Position numbers and translations under genes: made by a program. 64,000 nt of DNA from Homarus americanus (Eukaryota > Arthropoda > Malacostraca > Decapoda > Nephropidae), in contig NW_024737068.1 in assembly GCF_018991925.1 (NCBI RefSeq), positions 10,743,360 to 10,807,359 of the forward strand, in the 5' to 3' direction. This document shows positions 24,822 through 35,092 of this stretch, piece after piece. Numbering within the stretch: position 1 is the stretch's first letter; each line of letters starts with the position of its first letter. The notes under the pieces were generated by a model that searched no databases, had not been told where the DNA came from, and worked only from the letters and a program-made list of their open reading frames with translations.

Positions 24822-25272
24822 TGTAGTGGATTTCTCCCCTACAAACGCTGTTTGTCGCTAAGTAGCTGACCCCGCGAATTCCCCAGTGTATGCCTCGTGG
24901 TCTAGGTCAACTAGCGCCGCCTTACATGACGGAGGTCAACTACTAAGCCACGCCTACCTCCGCTATTTAAGACCTGACCTCGTGGTGACCTACCTCTCTC
25001 CTCTTCTAGCTACAGCCGCAGCAAGCCACACCACCTCCTCCGCCGCTGCCTGGCGGCCCTCGCTCCCGCCGGCGAGCATGGCGACCCACAAGCTGTCCTC
25101 CTCTGAGCACCCTCACCAACCAGCTCTCTCTACATCACGCTTGTAATCACGCTGCCACTTCCCAGCACCAAGCTGCATTGTACATCAAATACAACATGTA
25201 TACAGAGAGCACATTGTGAGTTTCCTTTCTCCATCCCATCCTGAGTGTGAACCAAACATCTCGTACCCCACA
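24822..25272 (+). repeat. 3' LTR
   Basis: Same ends as the 5' LTR, with scattered substitutions (CGCTGAGTAGCC versus CGCTAAGTAGCT) and one extra CTC triplet near 25035. The low divergence suggests a recent insertion. Confidence 0.85.
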
Positions 25273-25349
25273 CTCACTAGGTACCCCTGTACAATAACAC
25301 CAAAAGCATCTGGTAAGTGTGACAAGTATATACAGTATAAATATTATAA

Positions 25350-25600
25350 AGGGGCTTACTAAAGCCAAAGGAAGGAAGGATATTCCTTTAACACATAATC
25401 AGTGTTATTTACAAAATATCTGGCCAGTATGGGGAGGATCATCGTGTCCCCGTCAGGGGGTCGTGGAGTGGTGGTCCAGCAGGCGTCACGGAAGCATTGT
25501 GTGTGGGGACATCTTAGGAGGTAGTGGATAAGGGTGCGGCTGTCGGGTCTTCTGCATAATGCACATCCACGCCTGTTTAGTATATTGTAACACACAGTAT
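25350..25600 (-). pseudogene. LINE ORF2 C-terminal fragment
   Basis: A 78-codon minus-strand frame reads CALCRRPDSRTLIHYLLRCP, a C-x2-C...H-x4-C knuckle as found at the C-terminus of many Jockey-type LINE ORF2 proteins, followed by a tail ending PSFLWL. Nothing else of the LINE is visible on either side. It is a fragment. Confidence 0.55.
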
Positions 25601-25732
25601 GGATTGTTATGTTAAACAGACTACAGTTAAACCAAAGTTAGTCAAGCACCTTAAACTTAATTCACGAAAGGTGTAAAAAAAATTTGTCGTTGCTTAGTTT
25701 ACTTGTTTTCTTTTTTACGGGATTAGCCTGTG

Positions 25733-26195
25733 GGGTATGAGATGTTGGTTCGTTCTCCTCCATCCTGTGTGAGTGGTCACTCCGGAGTCACCTTTTGTTG
25801 GGTATGAGCTGTTTGTTCACACTCAGGATGGGATGGAGAAAGGAAACTCACAATGTGCTCTCTGTATACATATTGTATTGGATGTACAATGCAGCTTGGT
25901 GCTGGGAAGGCAGCATGGTTACAAGCGTTGAGTAGAGAGAGCTGGTTGGTGAGGGTGCTCAGAGGAGGACCAGCTTGTGGGTCGCCGGCGGGAGCGAGGG
26001 CCGCCAGGCAGGAGGAGGAGGAGGTGTTGCTTGCTGGTTGGTGTAGGTAGAAAAAGGTAGGTCACCACGAGGTCAGGTCTTATATAGCGGAGGTAGGTGT
26101 GGCTTAATAGTTGACCTCAGTCGTGTAATGTGGCGCTGGTTGACCTAGACACGAGGTGCGGCTGGATTCGTGGGTCAGCTCGTCAGCGACTATAC
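25733..26195 (-). mobile_element. LTR fragment with leader, minus strand
   Basis: The LTR (about 25797-26195, lacking roughly its first 40 bp) is the reverse complement of the 23.7-kb LTR: CACAATGTGCTCTCTGTATA, GTTGACCTAGAC. It is followed, in element direction, by the leader GGTGACTCCGGAG and ATGGAGGAGAA, and then unexpectedly by a second LTR tip (reverse of TGTGGGGTATGAGATGTTGG at 25730-25749), so this copy is recombinant. Confidence 0.75.
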
Positions 26196-27396
26196 TGCCA
26201 AACTGGGGGTCACTAATACTAAGGGTAAATACTTAACTCGAATCTTAATTTCTAAGGGTCGCTGCCACCAGACCCCCCCTCTGGACAGCATGTAGCTCGT
26301 TAGGTAGTGTGCAGAGTGGACTAGGCATTGGGTTAGGTTTTCCATTGACCAGATCGATAAGTGGAAAGAAGGGTGAAACCATAATATGTCTTAATTAATT
26401 TATTCCTTATAAAGCATACTGGTAAAAAACATACAAATGAATTGGTCTTCCTCAGAAGAACAACGAAAATGTTGGTTACCCAGATGGGCACCAGACGTCT
26501 TACATTAATGGCGTGTCATCCACATACTTTTTGCATAACAATCTGTGACCACCTTACCTCGGTCATTCCTTCTTACACTATCCCTTAACACATCAGACTG
26601 CTCCACCTGTATGGAATATAGCACCGTCGGTTATCATACATAGTAGCACCATCTCAACACACATGTTACACTCCACCCCTGCAGGTATGGGACTCCTTGT
26701 AACTTTCAGGTATACACAACAGGCACCTCGTTCGCACACCGCCCTCGGTGGGTAAAGACGAGGGCTTCACCCAGAGACATACCAGTACTATTTCTACCCC
26801 TGGTATTATAGGTCGCTCCAAGTGACGACCGCAGAGTTTCTCACGGTCTCCTTATTTGTTACTACTCATTTGGAGTGGGGTGCTGGAAATCCACAGGTTC
26901 ACAGTGGATTGGCATAGCTGGGAGTAGTCACCACCTGTTGGGACGCTCATAGGGATAATGGCTGCCGGGCAGCAAGGCACTCCGACTGCAAAGAACCTGA
27001 GGTGACGGTAGAACGAAAGGGACTGAGAAATAATGCTTGACGGGCGGTTATCACACCCCCTAACACATTACTATTACACTTATACATCAGGCAAAGCTTT
27101 AAACTGTAATAACTTCTATATAAGCCTTAATTATAGGGCGGGATATAGCCTGATAGGACACTGATCTGAGGTGACGGTAGAACGAAAGGGACTGAGTGCA
27201 GTGCCCCGCCACTCATCACCGCGTAGGCCTACAGTTTCCAGTCTTTAATTTTTACCTTTACTTCTTACGGTTCTCACCTGAACACTTTTCGGCATATTGT
27301 CACTCATGCCTTATAAACACATTTTTTAACCCTAAAGTACAAACTAAGGTAAGGTTCTGGTTTGCTAATTCGTGGGTAAATTCATTGGGTTATAAT
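26196..27396. other. Unassigned stretch with a 31-bp direct repeat
   Basis: No gene recognised. The 31-bp sequence beginning CTGAGGTGACGGTAGAACGA occurs at 26997-27027 and 27166-27196, 169 bp apart and identical. The stretch lies between two fragments of the same LTR in the same orientation, so it might be internal or UTR sequence of that element family. Confidence 0.5.
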
Positions 27397-27506
27397 GTGG
27401 AGTATGGGATGTTTGGTTCTCACTCAGGATGCGATGGAGAAAGGAAACTCACAATGTGCTCTCTGTATACATGTTGTATTGGATGTACAATGCAGCTTGG
27501 TGCTGC
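27397..27506 (-). repeat. LTR end fragment
   Basis: GGAGTATGGGATGTTTGGTT through CAATGCAGCTTGGTGCTG is the reverse complement of the terminal ~110 bp of the 23.7-kb LTR family. Confidence 0.8.
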
Positions 27507-27931
27507 ACGGTGGGTGTTTGTCAAGGTCAATCGTCACTGGTGAATTATCCGGTGCAAATAAGCAGTGCTCTATTTCAAAGCTCCAATGTTATGTTATATA
27601 TTCTATCATCATTGTTCGTAACTAAAAAAAATGCATGGGTAGGTTTTGGAAACAAATAAAATATATATATTTTTATTTATTCATACTAAGTATTCGGGGG
27701 CAAGGGCGAATCCAGGGGAGTCCTGGAGGTCTAGATCCCCTTTTCACGAAAAAATTGCAATACCTTTTAATGCAGTATTGTACTCAGGCATTTTTGTTTA
27801 GTAAAAAGTATTTAATATTGACTTCAGAATATCTCCTAATATCAAATGCGCATGGCTTTAAATGCCTTCAAAATGCCCATGATATTGGCCAGATTTAAAA
27901 AAAAAATTCGGGGAGGGGGAGGGCTTACAGC

Positions 27932-29006
27932 CAGAGTTGCCAACTTAGCGGCTTTGTAGCTAGATCTAGAGCTTTTTGTTTTTTTTCTAGCGACATTTTA
28001 GAGCGATTTGCGACTTGTCGCAAATCTAGAGATATCCACAGAAATCTAGCGACTTTCTGGATACTTTTGGACTGTCCATAAAAACTCGGTTTTCCTAATT
28101 TCGAGCCATAATATATAGCAACGGGGTTACAGGGACAATGCATTTGAACGGGTTGAACTCATAAAACAACTTCGTCAACGCTTACCTGACAACATTCGTG
28201 TGCTGCAGTCTATTTCTTTTCTGAGTGCCGATGAATGCTTGAAGCCTATTAAATCAGATATACTTGGTTTGGCACACTTATTTACAGAAGATTCCAGCAC
28301 CCTTACCAAGATTGATTTCCAGTGGAAAAAACTGCATCACACAATCTGGACAGAAACATCTAACACCCTAAAATTGTGGTCAGAAGTGGCAAATTACAGA
28401 GATGCGACAGGTGAAAACCCTTACCATGATCTGGCTGAAATTGCACTCGCTGCCTTATCTCTTCCGCATTCAAACGCAGATGTAGAGCGCACATTTAGTA
28501 ATATGAACTTTGTGAAATCAAAATTGCGCAACAAAATGAAACTATCGACATTAAAGGCAATTCTTACAATAAAGTATGGGTTAAAAAGACAGAACACCTG
28601 TTGTGCAAGTTATGAACTTCCTAGTAATATTTTAAGAAAGATAGGGACTGTGGAGGCATACAGTTACAAGATATCTGCACGAGAACCTGAACCAAGCACT
28701 TCACATGCTTCCAGCTCTACAGTTGTTCACACTGCCGACGACTACGAAGAGGGCTGGGATGCAATTACTATTGAATAATAGGTAAGTGTGCACATTAAAC
28801 TTTAAAAAAAATAATATTTTTATTTTTACATAATGCATTTTATTTATACTCCGTCCATTATAGTCGGCATTATGAAAATATAATTTGCATCAAATTACTG
28901 AAGGGGGGGAATAATAGCTAGCGACTTTCCATGGAAGATTTAGCGACATTTAGCTACTTTTAGGTACCAGCCTAGCGACATTTGAAAATCCGAGTTGGCA
29001 ACCCTG
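27932..29006 (+). mobile_element. hAT element with perfect 8-bp target duplication
   Basis: Ends CAGAGTTGCCAAC and GTTGGCAACCCTG are inverted repeats, and CTTACAGC is duplicated exactly at 27924-27931 and 29007-29014. An 8-bp duplication and CAG...CTG ends are diagnostic of the hAT superfamily. The 1075-bp element keeps an open C-terminal transposase frame. It is inserted into the outer hAT. Confidence 0.95.
28118..28778 (+). CDS. hAT transposase C-terminal part (dimerisation domain)
   Basis: An uninterrupted frame of about 220 codons ends at TAA 28776-28778. No ATG begins it: the first residues (YRDNAFERVELIKQL) are mid-protein and follow TTACAG, perhaps an old splice acceptor or a deletion joint. 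The hAT dimerisation block is clear: ALSLPHSNADVERTFSNMNF followed by KSKLRNKMKLSTLKAIL. The N-terminal BED zinc finger and the DDE catalytic residues are missing, so it cannot transpose by itself. Known: this domain lets hAT transposases oligomerise. Inference: a product, if made, might interfere with or titrate a full-length transposase. The lack of any stop is notable among so many dead elements. Confidence 0.75.
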
Positions 29007-29065
29007 CTTACAGCGACCCCAGCGACCCCCCCCCAGCTGGGTGGGTTCGCTGCACTCGCCAACTC

Positions 29066-30447
29066 TCCAAGATGTAGCGAAGGCATTTGACAGTCTAAAA
29101 TATAAGATCCTCCAACTCGGACTTCCCACCAACATTGAAAAGTTGCTTTGCAACTTTCTTGATGGCAGAAATGCCAGACAGAGGGTAGGACAACACACAG
29201 GAGAGACCTTCCCACTCATGAGCGGATTCCCTCAGGGGAGCGTCCTCTCCCCCACCCTATATATTATCTACACAAGTGACACCCCGCCTCCCACTGAAAT
29301 TTTTTTTTTTTTTTTTTTAGTTTATTGGGCACCCCCCTACATCCTGCGTAAGGTGAAGCGTAGAAGCGCTTACAGTGCCCATTTGGGAAGCATGCTAAGT
29401 TCATGCTTGCCTTGATGTCTCATGAGTTAAGGGCGTAAAAGCCTGAAGGGTCATAGGTTTCTTTGTCAAGGGCGTAGAAGCCTGAAGAGTCATAGGTTTT
29501 TGTCAGCAAGTTATTGGAAGCTCCAACAACTTTCCCTGAATACGAATTCGCAACTTTTCGATTTACAACAGGTACCTACTTTACTGCTAGGTGAACAGGG
29601 ACCAAGGGGGCTAGGAAGTGTGTCCAAACAACTTTCCACCGGCCCGGGAATCGAACCCGTGACATCTTGCTTGCGAGGCAAGAACGGTACCGCTCTACCA
29701 CCGGCGCCCCACTCCACTAGAATAGGTAACGAAGACATTATGTATGCAGATAACATTAATCAAATAACAACTCATCAAGAAAAATCGTGAGCGTTACTGG
29801 CCGACAACACCAGGCAGGAATTAGAAAGGGTAAATAATTACGAAAAACAATGGAAAATCCAAACCAGTCTCCCAAAATTCACAGTAATATGCTTATGCAG
29901 AAGGAAAACCCATCCATTAGTAACCAATAATGTCCAGATAGAATACAAAAGCAGAGGCACCCTCCTGGGCCTGCATATATCCACGACAAGTTACTCACAC
30001 CATGTCCACAGCAGGAAGGAAAAAGCAAGAAGAGAGCTGAGAAAACTATACCGCTTTAAAGCGCTTCCTGAGAAAATAAAACTCCGCCTGGTTACATCAT
30101 TTATCACACCGATATTAACTTACCCAGCAATACCTCTTCATACTATGAGCACCACTCAAATATTAAAATTGCAGGTGGTCCAAAATGAAGCCCTAAGATT
30201 CGTCACAGGTTAAAGATACCCCTTCACCAGAACCACAGCCGAGATACATAGAGACCTGAGAATGAAACCCATCAACCAGCAGCTGCACACCCTGGCCAGC
30301 AGAATCTGGCAGAAGATAGAACGATCAGGGCAAGAACTCCTTCAAAGACTCCCACCAGAAAATGACAACAACCATACATGGTTCCCAAAAAGTTACCAAA
30401 CCTCAAAAGGTCCATTACCATCCCCGATCTACACGGCCAGGCAATAG
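29066..30447 (+). pseudogene. Jockey-like LINE reverse transcriptase, broken
   Basis: RT motif A (DVAKAFDS) and motif B region (GFPQGSVLSPTLYIIYTSD) precede the SINE; after it the catalytic motif reads MYADNINQI (29743-29754), i.e. YADN in place of YADD. Further downstream are LLGLHISTTSYSHH, the thumb region KLRLVTSFITPILTYPAIP and the C-terminal KPINQQLHTLASRIW. In-frame stops occur near 29787 and 30211. The SINE insertion, the altered active site and the stops make it inactive. Confidence 0.85.
29300..29713 (-). mobile_element. tRNA-derived SINE inserted in the LINE
   Basis: On the minus strand it begins GGGGCGCCGGTGGTAGAGCG, contains a polymerase III A box (TGGTAGAGCGG) and a perfect B box GGTTCGATTCC (plus positions 29647-29657), and ends in a 19-base A tail (plus-strand T run 29300-29318). 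The anticodon-like loop CTCGCAA within a CTTGC/GCAAG stem suggests tRNA-Ala (CGC) ancestry. The flanks CCACTGAAA and CCACTAGAA are probable imperfect target duplications. The body holds two copies of GGGCGTARAAGCCTGAAG reading on the plus strand near 29428 and 29470. Confidence 0.85.
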
Positions 30448-30719
30448 ACAACCTCCCTAGACCAGCATCCGCCAGTAGGGTAGGCGGAATATGAAATAAG
30501 GCCCTTAAAACACCCATATAAGGGACAGGGTAGGACGTCTAGTGCCTGTACCAACAGACAATATCTAACCCATGACACAACCCAACACACTATTAGCTTA
30601 GCTAGGCGGTCAGCCCGCCCTCTCTTACCTCTCCCTAAATTTCTTCAATTTCCGAACTATAACTTCCTTCCCCTCACCTCTAACCATTCCTTCACCCCTC
30701 CTTTCTCTCTCTCTCTCTC

Positions 30720-30744
30720 TCTCTCTAAAAAAAAAAAAAAAAAA
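30720..30744 (+). repeat. (TC)n and poly(A) tail of the LINE
   Basis: The (TC)n run from about 30704 joins 18 consecutive A. It marks the 3' terminus of the LINE. Confidence 0.8.
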
Positions 30745-31039
30745 GTTCCCCCACCCACCACTTCTTGTGGACCCCTCCCCCCTTTTCGTATTCCTGGATC
30801 CGCTCCTGGGGGGAGGGGGGGGGAGCATTGACTACACCTCAGTTGACCACCGTTTTAATTGCCTGGAGGTGGGGTACAGGTTAGGTTAGGTTGAGTTGGT
30901 TGGTTCCTTTGGTATGAGAATAGGTTATTTTTAGTGTATTATTCGAATCTGACCTTCATTTTTTGTGCAAATTAAAATTTTTTGCAAAAAATTAAAATTT
31001 TCATTTTAACAGAAACTGCTATTTGCACAAAAATGTTAG

Positions 31040-31310
31040 AGACCCGACACATTATTTTTACTTTTTATCCTCTTCACCACTGATCGGCTCGTTAGCCGCT
31101 TGGGCGATCGGTCACATCTGTCACGCACTGTTGACAAGTACTGGGCATGCACCGGCTCCTGAATGTACCTGAACCCGCTCCAGTGTTGGTCAAGTCTTGT
31201 CTTGAAAGAGCTCACACTCGGTGCCGTCACAACACTTTCTGGTAGATTTTTCCTCCATGCGGTTGAGGACAGACGGTTCGACACAGCACTGACCCACATT
31301 GTGTTCACAG
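31040..31310 (-). pseudogene. CR1-like LINE C-terminal fragment, minus strand
   Basis: The minus strand reads NLPESVVTAPSVSSFKTRLD and HWSGFRYIQE, the usual end of CR1/L2-type RT proteins (L-P-x-x-V-V-x-A-x-S-V-x-x-F-K-x-x-L-D). It ends at about 31310, where a plus-strand LINE copy starts, forming a head-on junction. Confidence 0.7.
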
Positions 31311-32215
31311 AAGAGGGTATTAGAAGTAAACTGTCAAAGCTAAAGGTCCATAAGAGTCCCGGCCCTGACATGGTGCATCCTAGAGTGCTAAGAGAGTTGT
31401 GCAAGAGCATGCCGAGCCCCTGAAGATCCTGTTTTGTAAATGCCTGGATGAACAAATGGTCCCTAGTGAATGTAAATTGGCTTATATGAGTCCTATCTTC
31501 AAGAAGGGCGATCGTCACTCCACGAACAACTATTGACCAGTATGCCTGACCAGCATAATATGTAAAATATTGTACTTGAGAGTATGATCAGAGATGCCGC
31601 AATGGAACATTTACTACGAAACAACCTTGTAAAGGATAGCCAACACGGTTTTATGCTGAGGCGCTCCTGCTTAACACAATTGCTCAAGGTATTGGATATT
31701 TGGACCCATATTCTGGAATGGGGTGGTAATATCGACAATATTTACCTAGATTTTGTCAAGGCTTTCGAATGGTCGAAGAAATTGCTGCTGAGATTCAATG
31801 TCACGAAGTGTAAGAGGATGCACCTGGGGCATACCAACGGTAAGGAGGCATATCATATATCCCAACAGGATAAAGAAACTGCACTATTTGAGACTGAATG
31901 TGAGAAGTACCTAGGTGTGTATGTTGACAATGAGCTGAAGTTCTCGGGCCATTGCGAGAAGAAGGTAAATCAGGCAAATAAATTATTGGGTCTTATAAGA
32001 AGGTCGTTCAGATATCTAGACGGTCCGTCCCTCATAATGATCTTCAATAGTGAAGTGCTTCCCCATCTGGAGTACTGTCACCCCGTCTGGTCCCCGAGAT
32101 ATGCTAGGGACTGTCAGTTGGTTGAAAATGTTCAGAGGACCACCAGACTGGTGCCTGCACTTCAGCACCTCAGCTACCCTGAGAGATTGGAGCTCATCTC
32201 GGAGTGCATTCATTC
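31300..32215 (+). pseudogene. CR1-like LINE reverse transcriptase with palm deletion
   Basis: Plus-strand frames read LSKLKVHKSPGPDMVHPRVL, then (frame-shifted) PIFKKGDRHS, QHGFMLRRSCLTQLL, NIYLDFVKAFE and directly WSKKLLLRFNVTKCKRMHLG. Between KAF and WSKK a normal RT has about 100 residues including the catalytic YxDD, so the active site is deleted. The C-terminal part (LGVYVDNELKFSGH, VLPHLEYCHPVWSP) is open. Dead copy. Confidence 0.8.
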
Positions 32216-32219
32216 ACCC

Positions 32220-33015
32220 AGATCGCACGGTAATGCAGAGGGAACAGCACAAGAAGCTCCTGCAAGACTTGAAGCAGAAGAGGGGGGAGTCAAGGAGGAA
32301 TGGGGACAGGTGTACATGGGTCATATTCAGGGGGAGGGTAGTGGAAGCAAGTGTGCCGACACAGGGCCAGGGGGCAGCAGCGCAACCTCCACCCCCCACC
32401 CGGGAGGTGGCACCAGCTCCGCCTACCAGACAGGAGGAGGCGAGCGCCGTATAAACAATGACATTTCTAACCACACCCTGCAAAATACAGTGTACTTAGC
32501 AAATGCTACAGCTTCTGAGAATGGGGGGGGGGGGGTTACTACTAAGAGCAGAGACGTTACCGAGAAAAAAATCTGGCTTGAACGTCATGTACACTAATAC
32601 TGACACGTTTCTTGATAAGAGAGAGGAGTTTGAAACACTACTGAAGGTACACCAACCACATATTGTTGTAGAATTGATGCACAAGAACAGGAGAATCGAC
32701 CCAGAGGAATGTGAGCTCAGTATTGCTGGATATGACTCATTTACGAACCTTTCTCAAGAAACTTGCAAGAGGGGTGTGGTTATCTATGCTAGGCAAGACC
32801 TTAGAGCCAGCCAAGCGAGGGTACAGGGAGAGGATGTTTTTGAAGGGTCCAAGTGGTGTAAAATTAAATTAAATGGAGGGGATTTACTTATCGTCAGGTG
32901 TATCTACAGATTCCCAAACTGTGGCTCACTAAATCAAAGGAACTTAAGAGCCTTAATAGACAATGCGGCGATGCTCAACCCTAGCCACCTCCTTATCATG
33001 GGAGGACTTTAATTA
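32220..33015 (+). pseudogene. LINE ORF1 tail and ORF2 endonuclease start, second copy
   Basis: 32230-32360 encodes MQREQHKKLLQDLKQKRGES and a WVIFRGRVVEAS end, the usual last part of ORF1 in CR1-like LINEs. At 32566 an apurinic-endonuclease (EEP) start follows: LNVMYTNTDTFLDKREEFE, then ISIAGYDSF-like SIAGYDSFTNLSQETCKRGV and LLIVRCIYRFPN. It stops at 33010 (MGGL then TAA), well before RT. The order RT then ORF1/endonuclease shows a second LINE copy joined to the first. Confidence 0.75.
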
Positions 33016-33574
33016 TGGTGACATCGACTTGAAAATGACTTATATGAGTCCTATATTGTATTCAGGCAAATAATAATGAGCAGTATATCTTTCTGTACTG
33101 TTCTTTGAGAAGTATACTACAGTATTAAGAATTTTACAGAATGTCTCTCAGCAAGCAGAATCATTTAACAAGAGTCAACAGCTGTCCTTATATACATGTC
33201 AGTGTCACATATATTCATAAAACACAATAGTTTAGATAATCAAATTAATAAAAATATCTTATAAAATAATATTGTAAGCATTTACTGTAATAAAGACCAT
33301 CGAAGGTCACGACCATTGTAAAACAGATCCTAGCCACCGCATAGCAGAAAATTGTTTTTTTTTATATTCATAAAACTAATCAATCGTATATACAGTACTG
33401 TACTGTACATTAAAATCCTCATAGTATGTACCCCCAAATTTGAAATCACTCAAAATTTGTAATATTTTTCTATTGAGAAATATATACAGGTACGAACTAC
33501 AAATACCTGTACAGAATTAATTTTTTTTTAATATTTGGTAAAATTTCCAATTATGAGAGAAATTTTCAAATATA
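33016..33574. other. Intergenic stretch, nothing recognised
   Basis: AT-rich sequence with TACAGTACTGTACTGTAC near 33391-33410. No gene seen. Confidence 0.5.
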
Positions 33575-33867
33575 CAGTGATCCCTCGGTTAACGAACGCC
33601 TCGGTTAATGAAATTTCGGTTAACGAATTACCTTCCATAAGAATCTTCAATTCGGTTAATGAATTCCTTACAAATTCCTCTCAACATGTTTTTGCTTGCT
33701 CACCAGCTGGAATGTTAGTCCGCCAAAACAGTAATCGGTTCTAGGGCTTAAATTCGTTCCTATTTGAGTAAATATCAAGAAGGTTGTACTATTCAATAAT
33801 GTTCCAAGTTTTATATGAAAATTTTTAGTCATTTTAACAATTACCTGTATTTAACATAATTGAAGTA

Positions 33868-35092
33868 CAGTCAACCCTCACTTTACGCGGTCCCACATTC
33901 CGCGTTTCCACGTTTACGCGGTACCCTGCCAGAACCCGGGATGCTCACATTCCGCGGTGCGTGTACCCCTTTACGCGGGTGAAGTATAATTTTTTATTTA
34001 GCTCATAAAATTCATACAAATTATCTGGCCAGAATATAATTTACATTGCTGGAATTCTTACAATTTGATGAACATTTTGAATATAAACATCATAGATTTT
34101 GCTTTAGACATACAAATATTAGATCTAATGTAAGTATTTTGTTTACTCTGAGTAAATATATTGTCTTTTGTGCAAAATATATGACCTTTATATTCAAAAT
34201 ATTCCTGGTCTTACAAGGAATCCAGTAATGTCAATCATATTATCCTAACTTTAGTCTGAGGTATTATTTATTGCTAAAAGTTAAAATCTAGTTTTTTCAC
34301 CCAACATTTCTCTGGTAGGGAGGGAAGGTGGGGGGTGGGGGGGAGGGAGGGACCGACCGACCATCTGGCGCGGTTGGAAGAGGGGGGGAGGCAAGGTGGG
34401 GTACTTTGATTGACAGATAGTGTTGTGAAGAATATTTTTTTTTTTATTAACTGAAGATATTTGTTTTAGCTCATAAAATTCATACAAATTACCCGGCCAG
34501 AATATAATTTACATTGCTGGAATTCTTACAATTTGATGATCATTTTGAATATAAACATCATAGATTTTGCATTAGACATACAAATTTTAGATCTAATGTA
34601 AGTATTTTGTTTACTCTGAGTAAATATGTTATCTTTTGTGCAAAATATATGACATTTATATTCAAAATATTCCTGGTCTTACAAGGAATCCAGCAATGTC
34701 AATTATATTATCCTAACTTTAGTTTGAGGTATTATTTATTACTATACCTTAAAATCTAGTGGTTTTCCCCAAAAAATTTCTCAGAGAGGGAAGAGCCAGC
34801 GAGTGTAGTGTCAGAAGAGGGGGAGGGAGTTGAGTCCATTATTTGAATGGACATTAACTTGGCGACTGTATTTCTCTATTTCTCTTAAGTATTAATTGTG
34901 TGCATGTACCATCATAAAATTAAGATGTTATTTTTACTAGAACATAGGTATTGTGTCGGAAAAAGTGGAGTTTGGGGGTCAGCCGGTCTCTATTTCAATT
35001 AATCCCTTATGATATGTTGTTCACTTTACGCGTTTCTCACTTTCCGCGGTACCCTGTGGGTTGAATTAACTGCGTAAAGTGAGGGTTGACTG
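33868..35092. mobile_element. Tigger-like element family B, nested in family A
   Basis: It starts CAGTCAACCCTCACTTTACG and ends CGTAAAGTGAGGGTTGACTG, flanked by TA. It is 1225 bp and contains two copies of the hairpin unit (34040-34270 and 34510-34745). No coding sequence. Confidence 0.95.
34040..34745. repeat. Two tandem copies of the hairpin unit
   Basis: Both copies start TTACATTGCTGGAATTCTTAC and end GGAATCCAGYAATGTCAATY, about 470 bp apart. They are inverted relative to the copies at 4.5-5.6 kb but homologous to them. Confidence 0.85.

Larger units (their letters stand above)
23737..25272 (+). mobile_element. Short two-LTR retroelement (non-autonomous)
   Basis: Two near-identical LTRs (23737-24184 and 24822-25272) bracket an internal region of only 637 bp. 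The internal region starts with a primer-binding-like TGGTGACCCCCGGAG at 24187-24201, 2 bp after the LTR, and ends with a purine tract (about 24803-24818) next to the second LTR. Between them is a gag-like start ATGGAAGACTGG (24258) with proline/alanine-rich sequence and stops, and no protease, RT or integrase. It would need enzymes from a relative. I find no clear 5-bp target duplication. Confidence 0.85.
29066..30745 (+). mobile_element. 5'-truncated Jockey-like LINE with poly(A) tail
   Basis: It starts within RT (DVAKAFDSLKYKIL) and runs to a poly(A) tail of 18 A at 30727-30744 preceded by a (TC)n run. It interrupts the outer hAT and is itself interrupted by a SINE at 29300-29713. Confidence 0.85.
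27701..30808. mobile_element. Outer hAT-like element carrying nested insertions
   Basis: The ends CAAGGGCGAATCCAGG (27701) and CCTGGATCCGCTCCTG (30793-30808) are imperfect 16-bp inverted repeats of the hAT type (consensus CAGGGGCGGATCCAGG). The flanking 8 bp do not match well. Without the two insertions (27932-29006 with its TSD, and the LINE at about 29066-30745) only about 350 bp of its own sequence remains, so it was a small non-autonomous hAT. Confidence 0.55.

Noticed and set aside
30870..30895. GGTTAGGTTAGGTT as telomere-like (TTAGG)n repeat
   Set aside because: Only about two and a half units; too short to support an interstitial telomere.
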